This document shows, one piece after another, positions 1-7,244 of a stretch of DNA of 64,000 nucleotides. Position 1 is the first letter of the stretch, and each line of letters opens with the position of its first letter. Both the position numbers and the translations under genes were made by a program. Under the pieces are notes generated by a model. It saw nothing but the letters and a program-made list of their open reading frames with translations, was not told the DNA's origin and searched no databases. This DNA comes from an uncultured Bacteroidales bacterium. GTDB lineage: Bacteria; Bacteroidota; Bacteroidia; Bacteroidales; UBA932. The DNA is taken from assembly GCA_900317845.1 (NCBI GenBank), contig ONII01000011.1:218897-282896 (forward strand). The letters run 5' to 3'.

Positions 1-1
1 C

Positions 2-1264
2 GTCCAGTGCGGATTCTCGCTCACCCAGATTGGTGAGTTTGCCTTCATCATTGCCTCGCTAGGCGTGGCGCTGGGCGTCACCAGTAACTTCCTCTACCCC
101 ATTGTGGTGGCCGTATCGGTCATTACCATTTTCCTCACGCCCTACATGATCCGCCTGGCCGGGCCTGCGTATGAATTCCAGGTCAAGCACCTGCCGGAGC
201 GCGTGAAAACCCTGCTGGACAACTATGCGGCATCGGCAGAGCCCCGCGCCGGCAAGGACAACCTGTGGAAACAATATCTGGGCGCCATTGCCCGGAATGT
301 CCTGCTGTACGGCATCCTTTGCATCGCCGTGTGCATCATCGGATTCACCGTATTGCTGCCGGCGGCAGAGAAGTGGATTCCCGGCGTATGGTCGCACGTG
401 GCCACCGCAGCCCTTATCATCGCAGCCATGGCCCCCTTCCTCAGGGGCATCATGGTCAAGATGAACCGGAGCGCGGAATTTTCCAGCCTGTGGGACGAGA
501 ACCGCGCCAACCGGGCGCCGCTCGTTGCCAGCGTGGTGTTGCGCTTTGCCATTGCCGCCGGTTTCATCTTCTACGTGCTGGCCCGCCTGTTCCACATCTC
601 GGTGCTGCTAATCACCCTCATTGTGCTGGCGCTCATCGTGTTCCTGCTGTTCAGCCGCTGGACCAAACGCTACGCGCACCGCATCGAGGAAACCTTCATG
701 ACCAACCTGAACTCGCGGGAAAAGCGGGCGGAATACCTGGGAGAGAAAAAACCGGAATACGCGTCCAGCCTCCTGGACAAGGACTTGCACCTGGCCGATT
801 TTGACATCCCCGCAGAGGTCGAATGGGCCGGCTCCCAGCTCCGGGAACTCTCCTTCGGGCAGCACTACGGCGTACACGTGGTGTCTATCCTCCGCGGCAA
901 CAAACGCATCAACATTCCCAAGGCGACAGACCGCATTTTCCCGCATGACCACATCCAGGTGATTGGCACGGATAAGGGCCTGGAGGCTTTTGGCGCATCC
1001 CTGAAGGCCGCACAGACCCAGCTCCCGGAAGATTTCAGCGCCGGAGAAATGGTACTCCGCCGCCTGCCGATAGAAAGCGCCTCCCCCTTCCTGGGGCAAA
1101 CCTTGGTCCAGGCGGGCATCCGGGACAAGTATCACTGCCTGGTGGCCGGCATTGAAAAGCCGGACGGCAGCCTCCACGTACCCAACGCCCAGCTCCCTCT
1201 GGAAGACGGCGACGTCCTCTGGCTGGTGGGCGAACACGCAGATATAGACGCCCTCATGGGCTAA
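2..1264 (+). CDS. CPA2 cation:proton antiporter with two RCK_C domains (5' partial)
   Basis: C-terminal 420 residues of a CPA2-family monovalent cation/proton antiporter (KefB/GerN relatives) of the inner membrane. The frame is open from base 2, so the gene begins outside the window and the GTG at 65 is internal. The visible part starts in the conserved core helix (FSLTQIGEFAF), followed by about five hydrophobic segments up to residue ~225. A soluble tail then carries two TrkA-C/RCK_C-like repeats (about residues 266-333 and 350-419), which in this family sense ligand or redox state. Whether it moves Na+ or K+ cannot be read from the part seen. The next gene starts 12 bases downstream on the same strand. 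Confidence 0.88.
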   Translation, partial: VQCGFSLTQIGEFAFIIASLGVALGVTSNFLYPIVVAVSVITIFLTPYMIRLAGPAYEFQVKHLPERVKTLLDNYAASAEPRAGKDNLWKQYLGAIARNVLLYGILCIAVCIIGFTVLLPAAEKWIPGVWSHVATAALIIAAMAPFLRGIMVKMNRSAEFSSLWDENRANRAPLVASVVLRFAIAAGFIFYVLARLFHISVLLITLIVLALIVFLLFSRWTKRYAHRIEETFMTNLNSREKRAEYLGEKKPEYASSLLDKDLHLADFDIPAEVEWAGSQLRELSFGQHYGVHVVSILRGNKRINIPKATDRIFPHDHIQVIGTDKGLEAFGASLKAAQTQLPEDFSAGEMVLRRLPIESASPFLGQTLVQAGIRDKYHCLVAGIEKPDGSLHVPNAQLPLEDGDVLWLVGEHADIDALMG

Positions 1265-1276
1265 AACTAACCGCAT

Positions 1277-3022
1277 ATGAAAACCCGTTTTCTCCTTACA
1301 GCAGCCCTTCTTTCGGGCCTTCTGCTGTCTTGCACGCACAAGCTCAAAGACGGCGATTACACCCTTACGGTGCTCTCTACCAACGACGTACACGGCACCT
1401 GGTTCGACTCCACCTACGTAGACGGCAAGGTGCGCAAGTCGCTCTTTGCCATGAACTATTACATCGACAGTGTCCGTACGGCCGACGGCTTTGGGAATGT
1501 CCTCCTGGTAGACGCCGGCGACTGCCTCCAGGGGGACAACGCCCCCTACTACTTCAACTATATCGACACGCTCACGCCGCACCTGTTCCCGCGCCTGCTG
1601 GAATACATGCAGTACGACGCCGTTGCCATGGGCAACCACGACATTGAAACCGGCCACAAGGTGTACGACCGCGTGGCGGCGGACCTCAAGCGGGTTGGCG
1701 CGCCTTTCCTGGCGGGCAATGCCATCCGCAACGACAACGGGGAGCCCTATTTCCCGCTGTACAAGATGGTGGAAAAAGCCGGACTGAGGATTGCCGTCAT
1801 CGGCTATAACAACGCCAATATCAAGGCCTGGCTCTCCGAGGAACTCTGGAGCGGTATGCACTTTGTGTCCATCGCCCAGCTTACCCAGGCCGATGTGGAC
1901 AAGGTGCGCGCCAAGGAGCATCCGGATGTAGTTGTAGCCGCCATGCACTCTGCCTGCGGGCAGGGAGACGGCAAGGTCCTGGAAGCGGAGGCCCTGGACG
2001 CCTTCAACCTGGTAAAAGGGGTGGACTGGCTCATCTGCGGCCACGACCACAGGCCCTACGTTGAGACGCGGGACAGTTGTGCGCTGCTCAACTCCGGCAG
2101 CCACAGCCGCTATGTGGCCCACGGGAAGATGCACCTGAAGGTTGAGAAGGGTAAAATTGTGAGCAAATCCTTTGAGACAGACCTCATTCCCGTGAAAGCA
2201 GAGAAGGCCGATCCCGCCATGCGTGAGTATTTCCGCAAGGATTTTGAAGCCGTGCGCGACTTCACCCTCCAGGAAGTGGGCATCCTGAATACGGAGCTCT
2301 ACACCCGCGACGCCTACAAAGGCATGTGCGACTACATGAACCTCATCCACACGCTGTGCCTCTCGCAGGCACCGGCCCAGATTTCCTTTGCCGCTCCCCT
2401 CACCTACAACGGCCACGTAAAAGCCGGCACGCTGGTATTCAACGACCTGTTTACCATTTATCCGTTTGAGAATCAGCTCTATGTAGTAAAGATGACCGGC
2501 GCGGAAATCCAAAAATACCTGGAAGTCTCCTACGAGAATTGGATTTGCACCATCGCCAAGCCCACAGACCACGTGCTCAAGATCCAGAGCCGGGACGATC
2601 CCCGCACCCAGCAGCGCGGCTGGTCGTTTATCAACCGGGCCTACAACTTTGACTCCGCCGCCGGCATCAACTACACGGTGGATGTCACCAAGCCCTTTGG
2701 CAGCCGCATTGTCATCACCTCCATGGCCGATGGCACCCCGTTCCAGCCGGAAAAGACCTACAACGTAGCCATGACCTCCTACCGCGCCAGCGGCGGCGGA
2801 GACCTGAAGGCAGCCGGTGTGGATACCGACCGGATTGACGAGCGCGTAGTAGCCCGCTACCCGGAAATCCGCAACCTGCTGTACGACTATCTCATGGAAA
2901 ATGGTTCTATCGACCCGGAAGTCATTGGCAATCCGGCCGTCATCGGCAAATGGGAGTTTATTCCTGAGAAACTGGCCCGCCCTGCCCTGGAGCAGGATAT
3001 GGCGCTACTGTTCAAACGCTGA
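1277..3022 (+). CDS. 5'-nucleotidase / metallophosphatase lipoprotein (UshA-like)
   Basis: A 581-residue UshA-type bifunctional nucleotidase that removes phosphate from nucleotides outside the cytoplasm, for nucleoside or phosphate scavenging. A lipoprotein signal ends at Cys19 (LLSC), so it is membrane-anchored. The N-terminal calcineurin-like metallophosphatase domain shows the metal motifs STNDVHG (residues 34-40), DAGD (~79), GNHD (~118) and GHDH (~255). The C-terminal half matches the 5'-nucleotidase substrate-binding domain, with a conserved ASGGGD stretch. The length is normal for the family. The exact substrate is not predictable. A repeat element begins 7 bases after its stop codon. 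Confidence 0.9.
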   Translation: MKTRFLLTAALLSGLLLSCTHKLKDGDYTLTVLSTNDVHGTWFDSTYVDGKVRKSLFAMNYYIDSVRTADGFGNVLLVDAGDCLQGDNAPYYFNYIDTLTPHLFPRLLEYMQYDAVAMGNHDIETGHKVYDRVAADLKRVGAPFLAGNAIRNDNGEPYFPLYKMVEKAGLRIAVIGYNNANIKAWLSEELWSGMHFVSIAQLTQADVDKVRAKEHPDVVVAAMHSACGQGDGKVLEAEALDAFNLVKGVDWLICGHDHRPYVETRDSCALLNSGSHSRYVAHGKMHLKVEKGKIVSKSFETDLIPVKAEKADPAMREYFRKDFEAVRDFTLQEVGILNTELYTRDAYKGMCDYMNLIHTLCLSQAPAQISFAAPLTYNGHVKAGTLVFNDLFTIYPFENQLYVVKMTGAEIQKYLEVSYENWICTIAKPTDHVLKIQSRDDPRTQQRGWSFINRAYNFDSAAGINYTVDVTKPFGSRIVITSMADGTPFQPEKTYNVAMTSYRASGGGDLKAAGVDTDRIDERVVARYPEIRNLLYDYLMENGSIDPEVIGNPAVIGKWEFIPEKLARPALEQDMALLFKR

Positions 3023-3028
3023 ATCCCC

Positions 3029-3080
3029 AAGTCCCTCCCCCGAGGGGAGGGGTTTCGGGAGGGGGTAACGTGGATGTTTT
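3029..3080 (+). repeat. Dispersed intergenic repeat, copy 1
   Basis: A GC-rich 52-base element lying 7 bases downstream of the nucleotidase stop. The same sequence occurs in opposite orientation at 18974-19026 with one substitution and one single-base indel. It begins with a palindromic CCCTCCCC/GGGGAGGG stem. It looks like a REP or MITE-like intergenic unit; it contains no ORF. Confidence 0.8.
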
Positions 3081-3081
3081 C

Positions 3082-3130
3082 ATGCAAAGAATGAAGGGAT
3101 TCAGCCTCTGAATCCCTTCATTCTTTGCAT
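3082..3130. terminator. Perfect 23-bp inverted repeat at the 3' end of ffh
   Basis: Arms 3082-3104 and 3108-3130 are perfect reverse complements around a 3-base loop (CCT). The right arm encodes the last codons of ffh (MQRMKGF), and the left arm repeats them in inverse order outside the gene. It sits where the plus-strand nucleotidase and the minus-strand ffh converge, so it probably ends transcription or protects 3' ends on both sides. Neither side has a clear U-tract, so it is not a textbook intrinsic terminator. Confidence 0.7.
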
Positions 3131-4423
3131 CAGTGAGCCCGTGGCCACGCCCTTCATGAGCTTGCGGGTGCCCTCGAACTGCTTGAGGAGCTTGTTCACA
3201 TCCGGAACGGAAGTGCCGGAGCCGTCCGCAATGCGCTTGCGGCGGGAGCCGTTGATGGCCTCCGGATGCTCGCGCTCGTACGGGGTCATAGACAGGATGA
3301 TGGCTTCCGTGCTCTTGAAGGCATCGTCCGGAATATCCACATCCTTGAGGGCCTTGCCCACACCGGGAATCATGGAGGCCAGCTCTTTCATATTGCCCAT
3401 CTTTTTCACCTGCTGAATTTGCTGATAGAAGTCCCACAGGGTGAACTGGTCTTTGGCCAGCTTTTTCTTAAGCTCGCGGGCCTGTTTTTCGTCGTACTGT
3501 TCCTGCGCTTTTTCCACCAGGGAAACCACGTCTCCCATGCCCAGGATGCGGTCTGCGATACGCTCCGGATGGAACACATCCAGCGCCTCCAGCTTTTCAC
3601 CGGAGCTCACAAACTTGATGGGCTTACCCACTACCGCCTTAATGGAGAGGGCGGCACCGCCACGGGTATCGCCGTCCATTTTGGTGAGGACCACGCCGTC
3701 AAAATCCAGGCGGTCGTTGAAGGCCTTGGCCGTTTCCACGGCATCCTGACCGGTCATGGCATCTACCACAAAGAGGGTTTCCGTGGGCTGGACGGCCTGG
3801 TGCAGGGCAGAAATCTCGTCCATGAGCTGCTGGTCCACGGCCAGACGGCCGGCGGTATCCACAATGACCACGCTGAAGCCCTCTGCCCGGGCCTTGGCAA
3901 TGGCAGCCTTGGCAATTTTGATAGGGTCTTTCTCCCCTTCTTCGGTATAGACCGGAACGGAAATGCTTTCTCCCAGCAGTTTTAACTGGTCGATAGCGGC
4001 CGGACGGAAGGTATCGCAGGCCGCCAGGAGCACCTTCATGCCACGCTTGGACTTGATGTGCAGGGCCAGCTTGCCGGAGAAGGTGGTTTTACCGGAACCG
4101 TTGAGACCGGCCACCAGCACCACGGCGGGATTTCCTTTGAGGTTAATGTCCTGGGCCTGCGAGCCCATGAACGCCGCCAACTCGTCGTGGGTAATTTTCA
4201 CCATCATCTGCTGGGGCTTCACGGCGGTGAGCACGTTGGCGCCCATGGCTTTGTCCTTCACGCGGTCGCAGAAGTCCTTGGCCACCTTATAACTTACGTC
4301 GGCATCCAGCAGCGCCTTGCGGATATCCTTGACGGTTTCCGCTACATTAATCTCGGTGATTTTTCCTTCACCCTTCAATATTTTGAAAGACCGTTCCAGT
4401 CTTTCGCTCAGGTTCTCGAACAT
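3101..4423 (-). CDS. ffh: Signal recognition particle GTPase Ffh (SRP54)
   Basis: A 440-residue protein subunit of the signal recognition particle, which binds SRP RNA and nascent signal sequences and targets ribosomes to the membrane through FtsY. Order: N domain (about 1-95), Ras-like G domain with P-loop GLNGSGKTT (106-114), DTAGRL and TKMDGDTRGG, then the methionine-rich M domain with the SRP-RNA-binding segment (GSRRKRIADGSG). The ATG at 4423 (MFENLSE) is the family's usual start; an in-frame extension to 4549 would run upstream of the -7 box at 4447 and is rejected. Its last codons form one arm of a long hairpin. Confidence 0.97.
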   Translation of the reverse strand: MFENLSERLERSFKILKGEGKITEINVAETVKDIRKALLDADVSYKVAKDFCDRVKDKAMGANVLTAVKPQQMMVKITHDELAAFMGSQAQDINLKGNPAVVLVAGLNGSGKTTFSGKLALHIKSKRGMKVLLAACDTFRPAAIDQLKLLGESISVPVYTEEGEKDPIKIAKAAIAKARAEGFSVVIVDTAGRLAVDQQLMDEISALHQAVQPTETLFVVDAMTGQDAVETAKAFNDRLDFDGVVLTKMDGDTRGGAALSIKAVVGKPIKFVSSGEKLEALDVFHPERIADRILGMGDVVSLVEKAQEQYDEKQARELKKKLAKDQFTLWDFYQQIQQVKKMGNMKELASMIPGVGKALKDVDIPDDAFKSTEAIILSMTPYEREHPEAINGSRRKRIADGSGTSVPDVNKLLKQFEGTRKLMKGVATGSLMQRMKGFRG

Positions 4424-4446
4424 AGCAAATTCTTTTGAATAGCCTA

Positions 4447-4454
4447 CAAAGATA
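4447..4454 (-). promoter_or_regulatory. -7 box of ffh
   Basis: TATCTTTG on the minus strand matches the Bacteroidetes TAnnTTTG consensus, 23 bases before the ffh ATG. It fixes the start at 4423 because longer frames would include the promoter. Confidence 0.7.
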
Positions 4455-4545
4455 CGGATTTTGGCGGAAGAATGGAAATCGACAGAAAAAAATGCCCCCA
4501 AATGGGTTGTTTCACACGAATCGGTAGAAAAATTTCCGAAAAAAT

Positions 4546-4588
4546 TCACGTTTCTGAACGTGAGTTTGGGGAAAGCGCCCTACCTTCG
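4546..4588 (+). promoter_or_regulatory. Promoter region of the DUF4493 gene with inverted repeat
   Basis: A 7-4-7 inverted repeat (TCACGTT-TCTG-AACGTGA, 4546-4563) lies about 17 bases before a -7-like box TACCTTCG (4581-4588, one mismatch to TAnnTTTG). The repeat covers the -33 region, as an operator would. The regulator is unknown. The rest of the 4424-4631 gap holds only the ffh promoter on the other strand. Confidence 0.45.
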
Positions 4589-4631
4589 CAGCAAGCCGGG
4601 CACGGTGTCCGGCCGATAAAGATTTGTGCTG

Positions 4632-5717
4632 ATGAAACTAAAAAATTTCTGGGTGATGCTCCCGCTATTAGCCGGACTCACCGCCTGTGACGACTTCTCC
4701 GCCCTCAAGGGGCTGAGAGAACAAGGGGAACTCCGCTGGGTGCTGGACAAAAGCATCCGGACCAAAGCCACGGAAGAGATTCCCGACACCAATGAATTCC
4801 TTTTAACCATCCGCAGCGGCGACGGCAGTATCCTGTACGAGGGGAACTATGGGGACTCCCCCCAGTACCTGAAAGTGGATCCGGGCAGCTACACCATCAC
4901 GGTGCTGTCCATCCCCTTCTCCGCGCCCGCCTTCGCCCGCCCGCAGTACGGCGACGAGCAGGTGGTGGTGGTACAGGCCGGACAAAAGATTACCGCACAC
5001 CTGAACTGTACGCTGCGCAACGCCGGCATCCGCCTTAAGATTGCGCCGGATTTCCTCACCAGCTATCCGGACGGCGTGCTATTTGTCAAACAGAGCAGCG
5101 TGAAACTCAAGTACACCTACACAGAAAAACGTATTGCCTATGTATTCCCGGGTGAGGTCTCCGTCATCCTGTACAACAACGCCCAGGACCAGACCCTGTT
5201 CACCCGGGAGCTGGAGGCCCGTGAGGTGCTTACCGTGAGCATATCGGCCCCAGGCGACGGCAGTGGCAGCGGGCAGGTGAAGGTGGCGGTGGACACCAGC
5301 AAGACCTGGTCCAACGAGCAGTATGTCATCGGGGGCGATAATGACAGCGGCAGCGGAAACGACGGCGGGCAGTGGAAAAATGCCATTGCCGTTGGAGAAG
5401 CGGCCCAACACGCGGGCGAAACCGGCGTATGGCTCTACGGCTATATTGTGGGCGGCGACCTTTCCTCGGCCGGAAAATCGGTAAAGACGGACGGAATCAC
5501 CAAAAACACGCATATCGCCCTGGCAGACCGCTCCACCATTACCACCAAAGAAGACTGCGTGGCGGTAGAGCTCCCCAAAGGGAGCACCCGGGACGCACTG
5601 AACCTGGTGGACCATCCGGAGTTACGGGGCCAACGGGTCTATGTGAAAGGGAACCTGGTGGAAAGCTATTTTGGGACAATCGGCCTGAAAGGCACCTCCG
5701 AGTACAAACTTCCTTAA
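4632..5717 (+). CDS. DUF4493 lipoprotein with C-terminal DUF6359-like domain
   Basis: A 361-residue lipoprotein of unknown function. The signal ends at Cys19 (GLTAC). Residues ~25-205 resemble DUF4493, a Bacteroidetes beta-sandwich common in surface lipoproteins (a 'PGSYTITV' strand is visible). After a Gly/Ser-rich linker (~235-250), residues ~255-360 resemble the OB-fold-like DUF6359 domain seen in other Bacteroidetes surface proteins. The ATG at 4632 is preferred over GTG at 4626 because it gives a clean lipoprotein signal. Its stop overlaps that of the converging cardiolipin synthase by 4 bases. Any role in ligand binding at the cell surface is inference. Confidence 0.7.
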   Translation: MKLKNFWVMLPLLAGLTACDDFSALKGLREQGELRWVLDKSIRTKATEEIPDTNEFLLTIRSGDGSILYEGNYGDSPQYLKVDPGSYTITVLSIPFSAPAFARPQYGDEQVVVVQAGQKITAHLNCTLRNAGIRLKIAPDFLTSYPDGVLFVKQSSVKLKYTYTEKRIAYVFPGEVSVILYNNAQDQTLFTRELEAREVLTVSISAPGDGSGSGQVKVAVDTSKTWSNEQYVIGGDNDSGSGNDGGQWKNAIAVGEAAQHAGETGVWLYGYIVGGDLSSAGKSVKTDGITKNTHIALADRSTITTKEDCVAVELPKGSTRDALNLVDHPELRGQRVYVKGNLVESYFGTIGLKGTSEYKLP

Positions 5718-7168
5718 AGCAGGCGGTAGAACAGCCGCATAAAGTGCGAGCCCATATTCTGGTACCAGGTGCGGCTGTTCCTCCAGCTTTCCAGCGTCCA
5801 CTCCATCGTACCCTCTTCGTCTTTGAGGAACTGCGATTTACCAAAAAGGGCGGTTTGCGTATCGTAAATGAAACTGTTTACCTCACTATTGATAAAGAAG
5901 CTGCGCATATCCAGGTTGGAGGCACCCACAATGCTCAGGTAATCGTCGCACACCAGGCTTTTGGAATGGATGAACGCACCGCTGCGTTCAAAAATGCGTA
6001 CGCCGGCAGCCAGGCATTCCGCGTACACGGAATGGTTGGCCGGGCCGATAAGCGGGGTATCTACCCGTTTGGGCAGGATGAGACGGACGTCCACGCCCCG
6101 AAGCGCGGCGCTCTTAAGTGCATTCAGAAGCGAGGTGGGCGGCACAAAGTACGGCGTGTGGATATAAACATAGTCCCGGGCGTTCTGCAGAATCCACTCG
6201 TAGCCCAGGAGCGTAGCCGGGTGCTGGTTCTCCGCGGCGTCCGTAACCACCTGCATGCATTTGTCCTTGAGCGGAGCATCCCAGGCGATGGGCTCCGGCA
6301 GCGGGAAATAATCCCGGAGCGGATGGCTCAAGCGTCCGCCGGAAGACACCCAGCTGTCGATGAACGACGCCTGCAGGCGCGCCACCACGGGGCCCTCTAT
6401 GCGCAGGTGCGTATCCCGCCACTTATAGAAGTAGTTGTCGTTCAGGTTCATGCCGCCGGTGTAGGCCACCTTGCCGTCTATGACCACAATTTTGCGGTGA
6501 TTCTGGCAGTTGATGCGCATCAGGAACGAGCGGAAGCCATTGTGGATATGCGTATAGGGCAGCACTTCCATGCCGGCCTTGGCCATTTTACGGAAATAGG
6601 AACGCGGAATGTTCCGGCCTATCATATTGTTGTTCAGGAAGCGGACCTGAACCCCTTCCTTTACCTTCTGCAGCAGGGCGTCCCGCACTTCCATGCCGGC
6701 TTTGTCGTTGCCAAAACGGAAATACTCAATGTGAATGAATTGTTGCGCCTTACGGATATCCTCCAGAAGAAGTTCCCGCTTGCGGAGGCCGGAAGTGATG
6801 ATTTCCATGGAATTGCCCTCGTACACGCGGTTGCCGTCCCCGCAGGCGCGGAGCAGTTTTGCCAAGGGACGAAACCGTGCATCTACCTTTTCCGGCGTGC
6901 TTTCCGGGAATAGCCCATGCCCCAGTTCCTCCGGCATTTGCCCGAACAAGTTGAGGGTACGACCATGCAGGCGCTCACGCACTACATCCCGCCGGTAGTT
7001 GATTCCGAACAGGCAATAGGCAATGAGGCCAACAACGGGTAGCAGGGCAATGAATAGCAGCCAAATGACCTGGGTATCCGCTTCTTTTTCTCCGCGCAGA
7101 ATCTGCCAGATGATACCCAGCGCGAGCAAAACGCGCAAAACAAACCCTATGATGAGTGTGAGTGGCAT
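5714..7168 (-). CDS. cls: Cardiolipin synthase (phospholipase D family)
   Basis: A 484-residue membrane enzyme that joins two phosphatidylglycerols into cardiolipin. Two N-terminal transmembrane helices (about 1-50) precede a short linker and two PLD domains, each with an HxK(x4)D motif: HRKIVVID from residue 224 and HSKSLVCD from residue 401. The length is typical of bacterial ClsA. The ATG at 7168 is chosen over the TTG at 7201 because a -7-like box (TAAATTCG, 7177-7184) lies between them. The gene runs against the DUF4493 gene and diverges from the acyl-CoA synthetase gene. Confidence 0.93.
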   Translation of the reverse strand: MPLTLIIGFVLRVLLALGIIWQILRGEKEADTQVIWLLFIALLPVVGLIAYCLFGINYRRDVVRERLHGRTLNLFGQMPEELGHGLFPESTPEKVDARFRPLAKLLRACGDGNRVYEGNSMEIITSGLRKRELLLEDIRKAQQFIHIEYFRFGNDKAGMEVRDALLQKVKEGVQVRFLNNNMIGRNIPRSYFRKMAKAGMEVLPYTHIHNGFRSFLMRINCQNHRKIVVIDGKVAYTGGMNLNDNYFYKWRDTHLRIEGPVVARLQASFIDSWVSSGGRLSHPLRDYFPLPEPIAWDAPLKDKCMQVVTDAAENQHPATLLGYEWILQNARDYVYIHTPYFVPPTSLLNALKSAALRGVDVRLILPKRVDTPLIGPANHSVYAECLAAGVRIFERSGAFIHSKSLVCDDYLSIVGASNLDMRSFFINSEVNSFIYDTQTALFGKSQFLKDEEGTMEWTLESWRNSRTWYQNMGSHFMRLFYRLL

Positions 7169-7176
7169 ATATTTTG

Positions 7177-7184
7177 CGAATTTA
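7177..7184 (-). promoter_or_regulatory. -7 box of cls
   Basis: TAAATTCG on the minus strand (one mismatch to TAnnTTTG), only 8 bases before the ATG at 7168, predicting almost no 5' untranslated region. Confidence 0.45.
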
Positions 7185-7215
7185 CGGAATTTCCATGACA
7201 ATACCTATTTTTTTG

Positions 7216-7223
7216 TATCTTTG
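7216..7223 (+). promoter_or_regulatory. -7 box of the acyl-CoA synthetase gene
   Basis: TATCTTTG is an exact match to TAnnTTTG, 21 bases before the ATG at 7245. An ATG at 7228 would give only a 6-codon peptide in another frame. Confidence 0.7.
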
Positions 7224-7244
7224 CAAAATGGAGAAAACTCAGGG

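Noticed and set aside
608-2572. 654-codon open frame antisense to the antiporter and 5'-nucleotidase genes
   Set aside because: No recognisable domain; its low-complexity His/Gly/Val-rich composition is typical of antisense shadows in GC-rich genes. The sense frames are well-known families.
4424-4549. N-terminal extension of Ffh by 42 residues
   Set aside because: It would include the TATCTTTG promoter box; Ffh proteins begin at MFENLSE.
5372-6913. 513-codon plus-strand frame covering the end of the DUF4493 gene and cls
   Set aside because: Bridges two real genes in the wrong frame; both real frames have clear motifs.
7169-7201. TTG start extending cardiolipin synthase by 11 residues
   Set aside because: It lies upstream of the likely -7 box; the ATG at 7168 gives a normal N-terminal membrane segment.
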